A DNA stretch of 64,000 bases, from contig NC_045146.1 of assembly GCF_008831285.2 (NCBI RefSeq), positions 25,003,703-25,067,702 on the forward strand, read 5' to 3'. This document shows, one piece after another, positions 23,144-34,333 of the stretch; position 1 is the first letter of the stretch, and the number at the start of each line of letters is the position of its first letter. Below the pieces are notes generated by a model. That model was not told the DNA's origin. It saw only the letters and a program-made list of their open reading frames with translations, and made no database searches. The translations under genes were made by a program, and so were the position numbers. The stretch comes from Nymphaea colorata (taxonomy: Eukaryota > Streptophyta > Magnoliopsida > Nymphaeales > Nymphaeaceae).

Positions 23144-23780
23144 GAAGGAGAAATTAGTTACTGCTCTTGTCTTCTGATCTTTCTGGTTTTTCTTCTCCCC
23201 TAATGTAAAGCGATCTAGACATGGAGGAAATGTACATATCCCCCTCCTCCATCAGCTCTGGTAATGGAAATCAATAAATATGCAGAATAAACAAATATTT
23301 AGAAGAAAAACGTACTCCCCATGAAATCCTGGAATGCGTAGTTGTTCTTGGTGTCCTACTGCTGCTTTGCTTGCTGTGTAGAATGAAATCCATTTAGCAA
23401 TTTTCTCTCTTCCTCGCAAAAGCTCAATACGCCGGGCTGATTTTCAATTTTCCCAAAAGCAGTTTGTTGAACACCTTTTTAAAAGGATACTGTCGAAATT
23501 TATTAGCAGTAGATAATGGGATTCCCTTTTTTCATACACAAGCAGAAAAGATGAAGAGCAGAAAAACTCAAGACAGCGTCTTGATCGTGACTTTCTCCAT
23601 TCGATTGAGCTCCCCCTTTCAGGATGCGGCCAAGACATTTTGGGGACATCAAGATTCTTGTATATCTAAACATGTCACTACAGGAATGTAGGCAGGCGAG
23701 TACCATGACGAAATCAACAAGCCGCCATTATTTAGGAGATCATAGGTACAAACTACATTTAGTGCACACATAGTTATACA
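23144..23780. other. Convergent intergenic spacer
   Basis: Lies between the KKGG gene (plus) and the DJ-1D stop codon (minus). It holds the likely 3' UTRs and polyadenylation signals of both genes (AATAAATATGCAGAATAAAC at about 23272). Nothing else is seen. Confidence 0.5.
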
Positions 23781-26700
23781 TCAAAAGCTCACTTTGATTC
23801 CCAGCAACTCCATGAATTGAGAGACAAACTCGGGGTGTCCGGGCCAAGCGGCTGCAGTCACCAGATTACGGTCTGTGAAGGCTCGGTGTATAGGATCAGG
23901 CTCCAACCAGGCAGCTCCGGCAAGCACCACATTGAGCTTTACTGCGGGGTAAGCAGTGCACCTCCTTCCCTGTAATGAAGCCAGAAGGGTCGTCATGATA
24001 AAGATAAAGATCAGTACCCGCTCGTGTCCTTTCCTACAGCTACAAGTATAGAGGACTCGGCTACCGCGAAGTACCAGGGTTCATTGTATATAAGCTCAGA
24101 ATCAAAGGAAGGAAACATTTGTAAGGAAGTTAAAACTGAAAAACTTTCACAGATGGAACTCCTGGCTACCCAGCAAGTATACTCATTATATTATGGATGT
24201 TTGCTATGTTAAAGAACGGATAAACCGAGGGTGCATTTGAGTACATTCGATATACTCCGATCTAAGATCCTCTGGATTTGAGATAAATGGGTTTAAAATA
24301 AATCCTCTCCACTCTGATCTTAGATCATATATTTTGCAAGAGATTTGGCCAAAAAAAAAAAAAATCAGAGTTAAAAAGATTGTATTTGGTCTCCAAGCGC
24401 CTAAGCTTCTTTCTCGAGGCATCACTCGTCGTCGGGATGACCAACCGAGAGATGCCTCCGGTTGAATTCGTATGAACTGAGAGACGCCTTCACAAGTGAA
24501 CACATAAACTATGAAAAACTTGTATCAATTGCATTTGTAGTCAAATTAAATTTGGAATATTTACATCTCACTATTCATATCACATAAATAGGGTCGCAGC
24601 ACTTCATGATCATAAAGCGAAAGTCAATGCCATGGTAATATGTTAAACCGCCTAACCAGTATAACAGACACGGAAGCTATTTTCAGTTTATTTTCTGTTG
24701 CTTTCTTCGGTTACCTTTTTCAATTTGGGAACAAGTCACAAACATTTAAAAGGAAATACGACTATGCAATTAGACAAGTCATGACAGATATATACAATCA
24801 CATTGATAGCAACTGCATAACCACAAATAGAGTACTCATTTCCTCATCAAATGGATGCATTTTCATGATTATAAAATGCTAAAGCAAGTGCCAAGCATCA
24901 TGACCTTGACAGATAATAGTAAACGAAGCACATATGTGGACGTTGTAGAGCAAAAGTCCTGATCTATAAGGCTTTTAGGGAGTTCAAAAGAAGTGACTGG
25001 AAAGAAAAAAGGTCTACTGAAAGGAGGTCAAGAAATCACCATGCATAGGATTTGTCAAGCAGAAAATGTTTCAATGTAGACCATCCATTAGAGACAATGA
25101 AACTGTAGCTCACAGGGGCTTCAGTGCTGCACTGCTGTTCTCCATTGCCATTTTCTTTTTCTTTTCGTGGGATAAAGACTATCCAAGCACGTGAGCTTTG
25201 ACTCATCACATGGAGGCTGTGAAAACACAGTCCAGGTGTGGAAACACGGTCCGTGGCAAAAAAAGTTCATGGATTGGAGCTGTAACAACCTAAGATAGAA
25301 ACTTTAGGAAGACAAACATTCACCATGATGTAGGTGCTTAGGATATGGCCTTATACTATTGTCAATTACAAACCATGCAATGCATGATCAACATAGAATA
25401 ATCACTATTGCAAGTTATGTGGCTGGTTCAATTTTAAGGTAGTTTCAGAACTTATAAGTGTATAAAATCTGTAGAAAATCATTTCCTCACTTACATGCAG
25501 GATTGTATTCTCCAGATAGAACTAATGTCTATCAACAGAGATAGCCAGGAAAAGCATACAAGATGGACAGATTATTGAGTAAAACCACAATACCTTCAGC
25601 ACATCAGCAGCTGCTAATACTTGTTGGCCATGGCAAATTGAGGCAACCGGCTTACCGGCATTCATGAATTTCTTCACCAAGCTTATTACCCTATCATCAA
25701 GTGCAAGATATTCGGGTGCTCTTCCTCCAGGGATGAGAAGCCCATTATAGTAATCAAAGTTTATATCTTTAAATGTATAATTGAGCACAATATCATGACC
25801 TGGCTTCTCGCTGTATGTCTGGTCACCTTCAAAATCATGAACGGCAGTTGGGCAAGATTCACCTGCTTTCTTTTTGGGGCAGACTGTGTCGACTTGGCAA
25901 CCAAGAGCCTGGAGAGATTGTAAAGGGACCATAACCTCATAGTCTTCCATGAAATCCTGCATACGAGAACAACTACATCATCCTAAGTCATAAGAACATG
26001 AAAAAACATACAATCGAATACATGAATACACCGCAAACATCTAAACAAGTGGCAAGGCAAGAAATTTTAAGCTGCTGGCACAAACTTCTACTTAAATTGC
26101 AAAATATCAAATTTATACAAAAGGATTGCAGTTTTTTTGGTTATCAAGAGATGACATAATTTTTTACATTATATAGCATATCTATTTAACATCTACCAAT
26201 ATCACATTATCACAACTTTGAAAAATCTAATAAGTTTTCAGAAAAATATTATATTTATTTTTGTAAACTTAATAGTTTATTATATGTTTTTAAGTTTTCA
26301 TATTCTACAATGCATTCATGTTTTCTCAAATGTTTTCCAAAGAATATATTGAAAGGATCTGTACATGTAAGGGTTTCATTGCAATGAGACTTAGAAAAAG
26401 AATCATTTTCTAAGAACCAGAAAACGATCAATTTTACCCTTTTAACAGTAACAAAACAAAAAAATGATTTTTCTCTCTAAATTGTAAAGACAACTAAAAT
26501 AATATACAAATTAAGTGTACGTTTTCAAAGTCAACGTTAATTTTTTTTCCACTTTTTCAAATATAAAACAGTAACTTCAGAAAAAACCTCTTAAACTCTT
26601 GCCTGTTATAAGAAATTTTACGACCATCATGTAAAAGAATTTTGAAAGTTGATTTTTATGGTGAATGTCAAATCTAAATCAAAACTAAAACTGTTATAGG

Positions 26701-29662
26701 GCATTTAATGCCAGACTATTATTGTAAAAACAAGAATGGATATACACACATTTATTTTTCTGCAGTATTATGAATGGAATCTGAGTGCATTTTTTGTCAA
26801 ATTAACGGTAAAATAATTCAGTAAGACAATGAACTTAGGGTGAGCACTGAAGCTGCATTTTTCAATTAAAAAAACTTATGAGTTAGGGCGGGCAATTGAA
26901 AAGATTATAAGTTACTATCGGGCATTTGCCATCTTATCCATAATGTGGCTCCATCAGTGATCTAATCTAAGCATGTGAGTAGATGCAGAGGTTTCCCAAA
27001 GTGCAACTGAAATAAATGTTCTAACATGGTAAAATAGTAGATAGACATCTTACAGCAAGCAGATACTTCAGGCACTTTGCTTATAAGAATAATAGCTGTG
27101 GCAAGTTAACAACTTATGCATCATCTATTTCTTTAAACAATAGATTCTCGACGTATGAAATCTAGCACTTTGAGTTATGCAATGACTGTTTGTTAGCAGG
27201 CAAATTCATGGCCAAATACATCCAAGATGCCCTAAAATTTGTTTTGTTAGACCATCTTGAGTGAACACAGACGATTTTCCTCACAAGTCCCTATGCCACA
27301 TAATTACTCACCTCTTGATTTTTTTTTTTTTTTTTTTTTTTGTTCTTCCCTTCTCCTTCAAGTTAACATGCTGACTAGAACATTGGAAGATAAAAAAAAT
27401 GATTGAAAAGATAACAAAAGAACCAACAAGAAGAAAATCTGCCAGAACGGCAGGACAACCTTGAGATGCAATAGAGTTGCTCCTTGGCAAATTACCATAC
27501 CACACATTGGATTCTGGAGAGATTCTTGGTGGGTCAGATAAATCTGTCTTTCTCAAATGAGGCATGAAAGGGAGAAGGTGGTACGCAAGAGGCAAAACCA
27601 ACCCTTCTTCGCCCCACCCTCAAGGTCTAGGGCTGCTTTAGGATCTGGGTGGTCCTATGGTACACCCTTCAACTTGAATGTCGTGCATGCCAACATTGCA
27701 ATGTAGAGGAGTAGCATTCAAGAGAATCAAGTTGAGGATGCACTGTCTGCATGCTACCCTCAGGCCAACCAGCTATGATCTGCCCCTTGGAGAAAGAGGG
27801 ATAAGAAAGAAGAAGAAATTAAGAGATTCAAGAGCAAACAACCCTCAATAAAGAATTGATGCCTGAATTAGAACACGATTGTGTTCAATCTAAACCCCGT
27901 TGTGAAATGGAAGCAGAAGACACCAAGGGACTAAAGATAAAAAAGTCGCTTAAGAATTATTAACAAGTCATTTTAATGTTGGACGTTTCATTGATTATGC
28001 CTGCCATAATAAATGCAATCATAAGAACCACGTCTTCTGGTAAACCAAGCCAACATGAGGACATCTTCTTAACGTAATAGAAAGGCATGGTATAACTTTG
28101 CTTCGTAAAATATGCTTAAAAGAAACAAGCTATGAATACACGTACCCCACAAAGGAACAGAATTCTTCTCCCTGGATTGGACACTGTGCCGCCTAGTGCC
28201 TTGACAAGAAGATGTATGAACTCGGGATGTCCTTCATATGTTGCTCCAGTTATGAGATTACCATCAGCAACACACTCTGCCATTGTCTTCGGCTCTACCC
28301 ACTGAGCACCTGCAGCAATCAAGGCAGGTTTTACGGGAGGAAATGCAGTGCATTGCCGCCCTTTCACCAGTCCAGCAGCTGCCAGAATCAACTGTCCATG
28401 GCATATGGATGCAATTGGCTTGCCCGCATCAGAAAATTTCCCGACCAAACTCAAAACAGACTCATTCATTGCAAGGTACTCTGGTGCTCGTCCTCCTGGT
28501 AATATGATGCCATCGTATTTGCTTGCATCAATTTCATCAAAAGTTGCCGTCAAAGTGAAATTATGACCACGTGTTTCAGAGTAGGTCTGCATCTCAATGA
28601 AATGAAGTTAGCCAATGACTATGATCGATGATCAGACGCTACAAATGCATCATAGGTACTGCTTAAACCACATCGAGATGATCGGTACAACTGTCGTTCC
28701 TAAGTAGCTTGTGATATCTTCCAACTTCTTGGAATAACTCAATTGTAAGTAGATCCAGGTATCAAAGAGAAGAGGGGCAAAGAACCTTAAAAACATGACT
28801 ACGCCTGCAAGCATGGCTATCACGTTCCTAGATTTAGGTTTTTAATAGCACTCAGGAAATCCAACGACATCAAGGGAGTCAACCACAATGTCAAACATCA
28901 AGTAAAGCGCTAAAATAAGTTATCCAAAATTATGCATTCTGATGGATGCTATACAAAGGGACTCCAGACAGGGCTCTTCCTTGTGCCAAATGAACTTCTT
29001 TATAACAGTCGCCGCTAAAAAATTTACTGATCAGCGAAAACAAGAACCCGCTACCAACGCAAATATCTAACCGTGAACATTATATGCAAGAAACAAAACA
29101 AAATGCAGACCAAATAAACAGCAGATAAAAAAACAATCTTCCTCTTATCAATAAAATTCTCTTTATTACCAGTTTGCAAAAATCATTACCACAGAAAGCC
29201 AAATACGCAGATTAAGCAACACCAACATCATCGAGTCGATCTCAAACAATAAACCAAGAGATCTCTCATAACAGTATGTATCAATGAAGCAAGAACTATT
29301 GGCGGGTAACTGATAACGCGACACGACCTGATGGCGGGAAAGTTGATGAATGGCCGTAGAACATTTCTCGCCGGCCTTTTTCCCAGGACAGACAGCATCA
29401 ACGGAGACACCGTACGCCTGTAACGCTTGAAACGGCACCATCACCTTCAAGACCAAGGGAAAAAAAAGAGAAAACACGCAAATTGGATCAATAAACGAAT
29501 AAGGGAGGAAAACAGAGGGTGACCGCCTCAAAGACGGATAACGGGAGAGGGAAGAAAAAAGACTCACGACAAGAAGATCGATATTGCGCAAAATCGCGAG
29601 AAACTAACCTCATAATCCTCCATGAAATCTCCGCAGAGAATCACAACGGACTTCCTGGCCAT
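23781..29662 (-). CDS. DJ1D: DJ-1D: two-domain DJ-1/PfpI glyoxalase III-type protein
   Basis: Plant DJ-1D proteins convert methylglyoxal and glyoxal to lactate and glycolate without glutathione. Five exons: 29662-29609, 29444-29328, 28586-28146, 25956-25594 and 23969-23781, all GT/AG and in phase, giving 387 residues (Arabidopsis DJ1D is about 392). There are two tandem DJ-1/PfpI domains, about residues 4-200 and 201-387. Each has the family Glu in CGDFMEDYE (Glu18, Glu211), the GGRAPEYLA loop and the nucleophile Cys in ASICHGQ (Cys119, Cys312), so both sites look intact. Each domain ends in an EGHPEF/PGHPEF motif. Introns 3 and 4 are long (about 2.2 and 1.6 kb) and contain repeat-like DNA. 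No transit peptide. A TATA box lies 93 bases upstream of the ATG, and the leader has a CT tract. Confidence 0.96.
24232..24410. repeat. Possible MITE-like insertion in DJ-1D intron 4
   Basis: Short AT-rich stretch beginning GGGTGCATTTGAGTACATTC with inner, roughly inverted words GATCTAAGATC and GATCTTAGATC, and a closing TGTATTTGGTCTCC. It resembles small DNA-transposon relics in plant introns. Clean termini or target duplications were not found. Confidence 0.3.
27319..27900 (-). repeat. Possible retroposed insertion with A tail in DJ-1D intron 3
   Basis: A run of about 22 T on the plus strand (27319-27341) would be the A tail of a minus-strand retroposon whose body extends to higher coordinates. 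The body is GC-richer than the rest of the intron and has a 97-residue open frame (27601-27308). It resembles no family I know; target duplications were not found. A LINE/SINE 3' end or a retroposed transcript are both possible. Confidence 0.35.
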
Positions 29663-29754
29663 TGTTTTCTCTCTCTCTCTCTCGCTCGCCCTGCTGTCCT
29701 CAGGTTGAGCTCACTTCTCCGAAGAGAGAGGGAGCGAAGAGCGGCTTGAGCGCG

Positions 29755-29762
29755 CATTTATA
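29755..29762 (-). promoter_or_regulatory. TATA box of DJ-1D
   Basis: TATAAATG on the minus strand, 93 bases upstream of the ATG, in a GC-rich setting and followed by a CT-rich leader (29667-29683). Spacing predicts a transcript start near 29730. Confidence 0.65.
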
Positions 29763-30775
29763 GGTGCCTTCCCCAAAAAGATTGCCTCCATATGACAGCC
29801 AATCTACAAAACGCCACCGCTGAATAATTCCTGTATCTGATTACTTGTATTTAAGTAAGTCTGTACATATGGTGGCGGAAAAGTAATTGTCAGAAGAAGT
29901 CTGGGTTTCTCGTATGCAGGCATGAGCACGAGGCGCCACATTGGAGGAGGGAGTGGCTGCGGAGCCCTTATCTGTCGCAAGCCCGCCCATTTTTTTATTG
30001 GAATTATGCAATTTGTTCACAGTACTACGCGAAAATAACCGGTTATATTTTCGTTTTAAAGTTTATCGAATAAAAATACAGGGAGGTTCGTCCCTACCAT
30101 TATCTGTGTTTTGTAGATTTTCTTAGCTAAAAGTCTCTCCTCAAGCGAAAATGAGGCCTGTAGCAAAAAATGAAATATATATATATATATATATATCCCG
30201 TGTTAAATTTCATCCAAAGGGGGTAAGTTTGTTAATGAATTTCAACTTTTTTTCTCAAAATGCGGTTAGCCTCGCAAACATACTCACCACAACTTTTATT
30301 TTAAATTTAAAAAAACCACAAACTTCTTAAATAACCCCCGATCTTTACGCGTCATGATGTCATCAGGTCTCGGTCTAGCAACAGTTTAATGGTGCGTGCC
30401 TTCATGTTTTATCTGATAATCAATAATGAACTTGACCGACATTTTTAAGTGCCTTCACGTTTTCCCTGGTGATTAAAGAATCAGTTTGTTACGCCGGAAA
30501 AAGACTATTCACTGAGAAAAGCATTTCAACAATTCAAAACTTTTCCATCCTAACAAACGCGGAAAAATATTTTCGGGCTCGATTCCGGAAATTTTTTTCC
30601 GGCAAAAAATTTCCACCTGAGAGACGGAAATTTTTTTTCGGAAATTTTTAAGTCGCCTGTCGCAGCCGCAGCCGCAGCCCTCCTCGTCTTCGTCCTCACG
30701 CAGCCCTCTTCGTCTTCGTCCTCACGCAACGCAGACTCTGCGTCCTCACGCAACGCAGACTCTGCGTCCTCACGC
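29763..30775. other. Intergenic with low-complexity patches
   Basis: Contains an (AT)n run at 30178-30196, an A/T-rich block with repeated GGAAATTTTTTTCCGG-type words (30565-30650) and, at 30670-30780, a short tandem array of TCTTCGTCCTCACGCA and CAACGCAGACTCTGCGTC words. No gene was recognised. Confidence 0.55.
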
Positions 30776-32230
30776 GCCGTGAAGCAGGAGGTTCATTTCT
30801 CCCGCGGCTTCTCTTCCACTCTCGGTGCGTCGGGCATCTATCGCCGGCCGCCGGTGAAAGGTACATCCATTTCTCTCTTGTTTTATCTCTTTCCGGTTGT
30901 TCTCTCGTTTTTTTCTAGCTCTCTCTCTTTCAATCTCGCTTCCTCTGGCACCCTTTTCTCCATTCCGCCCATGACCCTGCACACCCACTTTTTAATCACG
31001 GCCCATTCGATCGTCTTCCTCTTGCAGGGTTGCAGAAATCGCGTCCCCACATCAGTGTGCTCACCGTCAGCACTTCAGCAGCATTCATCTTCTGCCAAGT
31101 TCGAGCCAGTCGACTGAAGCTAGACGACCCTCTTGTTTCCTGCGCGTTCCGGTTTCAGGTCATATTTCTCTCCTGCTTTCTCTCTGTTCTCTCTCGCACT
31201 CTGTTTTGCTCTTGTTTTTTCCTGCCCCCTTCCTTCCCCGCCGGGTGCAGCCTCTCTTCCTCCCTCTCTCTCACACAGTTTCCGTCCACCATCGCCGTCG
31301 CTTCTTCGCACTGGTACGCCTCTCTCTCTCGGCGATGCACCTCTCGATGCGTCTGTGTGTATTTTTCTTTTTTAAATTCGTCTTTCTTCGCTGTTGCCGT
31401 GTGACTCTCTCCTCAGCAGCCACCGACAGCCACCGGCGAATGGGTTTGTTGGATGAATTGGAAATCTTGGAGGTTACTTTGTTTCAAGATTTTCAGTCTA
31501 GGTTTTTCTTTCTTTAATCAAGGGTAAGAGAGTTAAGAGGGAAACCTTGGCAAACAAATTCTTCTACTCAAGAAATGACATGTTTTATTTGTGGAATTTC
31601 TCAGTAGTAAAGTATGATAAAAAGAGGAACTGTTACCAATTGCAGAAAGAAATTAAAATCTGAAAAGAGAAATTTCATCCATTTCAAGTTTAATTTGAAA
31701 GGAAGCTTTATTTTCCAGGTGACTTCAGTCCTTTGGGTTCAATTCCCACTTTTTTGCTTGGTGGCTTGAAATATGTGGTTTCTCATGAATACACTTGGCC
31801 GAGAATCTCAGTTTTTACCAGGTTGATTGGTTTAACCATGATATTCCCCGTCGTGCTGCCTGGATTTTTTTGTCCATTTCTCCTTCCTCTATTCAAGTGC
31901 CTGAGTTCTTTGCAGTTTGCAGATTTCTTGCATGTGTACTGACACTCTTATTCATGATTTTGTTATTAACTATGAATTTTGACATAATAAATGTTGGCTG
32001 GCTATATGTTTTGATTAAGAATATATTTTTTACTATGATTTTGACAATTTGTTAAGGACGCGTTTCGCTATTTTTTTGGGTTGTCTAAACAACTGCCTAG
32101 ATCATGCCAAGGCTTTTCGGCTTTTCAGTTTTGACAATATGGACTTTGGTTTATTGGATCAAAGGTTTAAGTGTGTCTTACACATAGATAAAACCCTAAA
32201 ATGTGGTCCTTTTACGTGTAAGGAAGGAGC
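30776..32230 (+). other. Probable 5' non-coding exons/promoter of the RPB12 fragment
   Basis: GC- and CT-rich plus-strand DNA at 30776-31440 has leader-like composition with possible donors at 30861 and 31159 and an acceptor at about 31027. No frame here resembles a protein. By position and strand it may be the old 5' UTR of the RPB12 gene just downstream; this is inference. Confidence 0.3.
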
Positions 32231-32243
32231 AGTTGAGCGGGAG

Positions 32244-32321
32244 ATGGATTCACAGCAGCCTGAACCAGTGAGCGGGAGATGGACTCACAGCAGCCTGAAC
32301 CAGTGAGCTACATCTGTGGAG
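32244..32321 (+). pseudogene. RNA polymerase subunit RPB12, first exon only, duplicated start
   Basis: The exon 32279-32321 reads MDSQQPEPVSYICG and ends in a G before GTAAAC. This matches the N-terminus of the roughly 51-residue zinc-ribbon subunit RPB12/NRPB12 shared by nuclear RNA polymerases, including the first zinc Cys. The intron falls in the next codon, where Asp is expected. The second exon (CGDCGxENTLKPGDVIQCRECGYR-type) is not found in the next 6 kb. A 35-bp tandem duplication (32236-32305) repeats the start region; the first ATG (32244) opens a 20-codon frame that stops at 32306. AT-rich repeat DNA follows directly. Best read as a truncated or rearranged copy. Confidence 0.8.
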
Positions 32322-32339
32322 GTAAACTCGGCAAAATCC

Positions 32340-32560
32340 TCTTGAACTGAGAATTTTCTATATACTTGTTATTGGTATTTTTTCCATTCCATTTTCCCAT
32401 ACCATCAAACTCAGAAATATAGAATTGAAAATATATTTTTGAGTCATCAAACACACACCAAAATTGGAATTGAAAAAAATTTTCCCATTCCATTTTTTCA
32501 TTTCCTATATTTCCAGAAATATATTTCCAGGCCATCAAACGGCCCCTAAAGAATCAGTTA
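32340..32560. repeat. MITE-like AT-rich relic next to RPB12 exon
   Basis: Repeated words CCATTCCATTTT and CCATCAAAC, and an end GGCCATCAAACGGCCCCTAAA that is typical of small plant DNA-transposon ends. The opposite end and a target duplication are not clear. Confidence 0.4.
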
Positions 32561-32574
32561 TATATTTCAAATTT

Positions 32575-32745
32575 GAGAGAATATATTAGGAGTCATAATT
32601 ATGGAAATTTTTCAAAATATAATTTTTCAAAATTTTTATACAAATAAATATTTTTTTTAAAAGTTTACATGTAAATTAAAATCATATATGTATTTGAAAA
32701 GAGGGGAGAGGGCTGAAGCCCCACCCTATTTGCTTATAACTAGAT
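32575..32745. repeat. Dispersed repeat, copy 1
   Basis: AGTCATAATTATGGAAATTT, TTTTTCAAAATTTTTATAC, TTTACATGTAAATTA and GGCTGAAGCCCCACCC in that order. Similar strings in the same order occur at 45945-46125 and, shorter, at 50195-50290. Probably relics of one transposable-element family. Confidence 0.5.
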
Positions 32746-33389
32746 TTGCCCATGTAAAATTTTAAAGCAAATTGCACTATAAACAAACTTCTTTTTAGCT
32801 AGATATTTATGAGAGAAGCATGTTTAATCTTTTTTATCTTAAAATTTCTTTGAAAAATATTTAAGCTCATCAAACAATCGCCATTAGCAAACTTCTAAGT
32901 TTTGTTAAGATATTCGATTTTGTGACCGGTTCGAGAACGCAAACCGTGAAGGTTTTAACTATTTCTTAAACTGGTTTAAGGTTTTTCATATCAATAATTT
33001 TCTGTACATGTTTTTAGATTTTTACATAAAGTTTTTTTTTATCTTTTTGACCGACTCACAACTGATTCAGCGAATCGGCAGCTCTGCATTCGGTTAAAAA
33101 ATCGGTTTCTACGATACAGGTCCTTCGTTGCGTTGAAAACTAGAAACAAGTGAAAATTTAACAAAACCGAAAATAACGTTTTGAACAAGTTCGATCTGGT
33201 GCATGATAGGGAACGATGCGGAGTCCAATACTTTATGGCATTCCAACACTTGAGCCCAGAAACAAGTCCGTGTTTCTTCCATGAGTTGTCTTGTGCAACT
33301 TGTTCACAATATTGCGGGAAAATAACCGGTTAATTTCCCTTGAAAGTTAGATTAAGAAAATAGGACGGAGGATCCCCTGTCGCTCCTGC

Positions 33390-33525
33390 CAAGGGCGGAG
33401 CCAGGATTTTTTTAGAGGCGGGCCAAACCATCCGCGGGTCGGGCCAAACTAAAAAAAATTTGATTTTTTACATATAAAAAAAAATTTTCTGGGCTCACCC
33501 AGGCCTCCCCCTCCCTCCGCCCCTG
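33390..33525. mobile_element. 136-bp hAT-type MITE
   Basis: Left end CAAGGGCGGAGCCAGG and right end CCTCCCTCCGCCCCTG are imperfect inverted repeats of form CARGGGCGGAG. They are flanked by 8-bp near-identical sequences, GCTCCTGC (33382-33389) and CCTCCTGC (33526-33533), as expected for a hAT insertion. There is no coding capacity. Confidence 0.75.
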
Positions 33526-33533
33526 CCTCCTGC

Positions 33534-34150
33534 CGAATGATAAGTTCTCTCATGAAGGCGCAAACTGCCCAAACCAGCCCACATAAGTAAAGTTACGTGG
33601 GTTAGATGCACTCTAAATGCCCTTTTTGGCTTTTGTTTGAATGATTTAAAAACAGAGTTTTTTAAAAAGCAGTCTTTCTGAAAACTCTTCTTTCAAAAAA
33701 AAAAGTGAAAAAACTACTCCCTTCAAGTTATTCATCTAAAAACCAGTTATTGCCTAAAACATGAAAAAAATGTTTTTCAAAATTCATGAAAAAAATCATT
33801 TTTACAAAACCAAGTTTTTTAGGAAAACCATTTTTTCAATGCAATTTTAAACATTTCGTACAAAAAAAAACATTGGCTAGCTACATCCTTGAGTAAAAGC
33901 AGGCAAATATTCGATTAAGAGTACCACCTTTCAACTTTTAACTATGTTTTAAACTGTTTTAAGAATGTTTATTTTAATTATTTCGACAGATTCACACCTG
34001 ATTTAGCTAATTGGCAGCTGTGCGATTAAACCATTTTTAGAATTACATTTTTGAGCATGAACTCTTTGTTCTATCCTTGGAAACAATGCGGAGTCCGATA
34101 TTTTTCAACATTCCGACTCTTCAGTCTTCACCCAGTAATGTTATTGTTGT
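33534..34150. other. Intergenic AT-rich DNA
   Basis: Poly-A/T-rich sequence without recognisable coding signal. Two segments (about 33200-33260 and 34070-34130) share the words AACGATGCGGAGTCCAATA and AACAATGCGGAGTCCGATA, indicating a diverged local duplication. Confidence 0.5.
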
Positions 34151-34333
34151 GTTCTATTAATCCAAAGTCCAAATAAGAGCCTGACCCGAGAGAGCAGCCA
34201 CCGGATCTGGGCGTACGTTTCCGGATCTGGAGCCACCCTTCTTGGTATTTCTCAATAAGTAGGAAGCCTAAAAACCCTTTGCAAATTGTAGGGGTTCAGT
34301 GTGGTGCCCTGGGTTTGGAGGAGGAGGAAGAAG

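Noticed and set aside
31733-32055. Plus-strand frames of 69 and 86 residues upstream of the RPB12 exon
   Set aside because: They overlap in different frames, are hydrophobic without a recognised family, and are better explained as intron or leader DNA.
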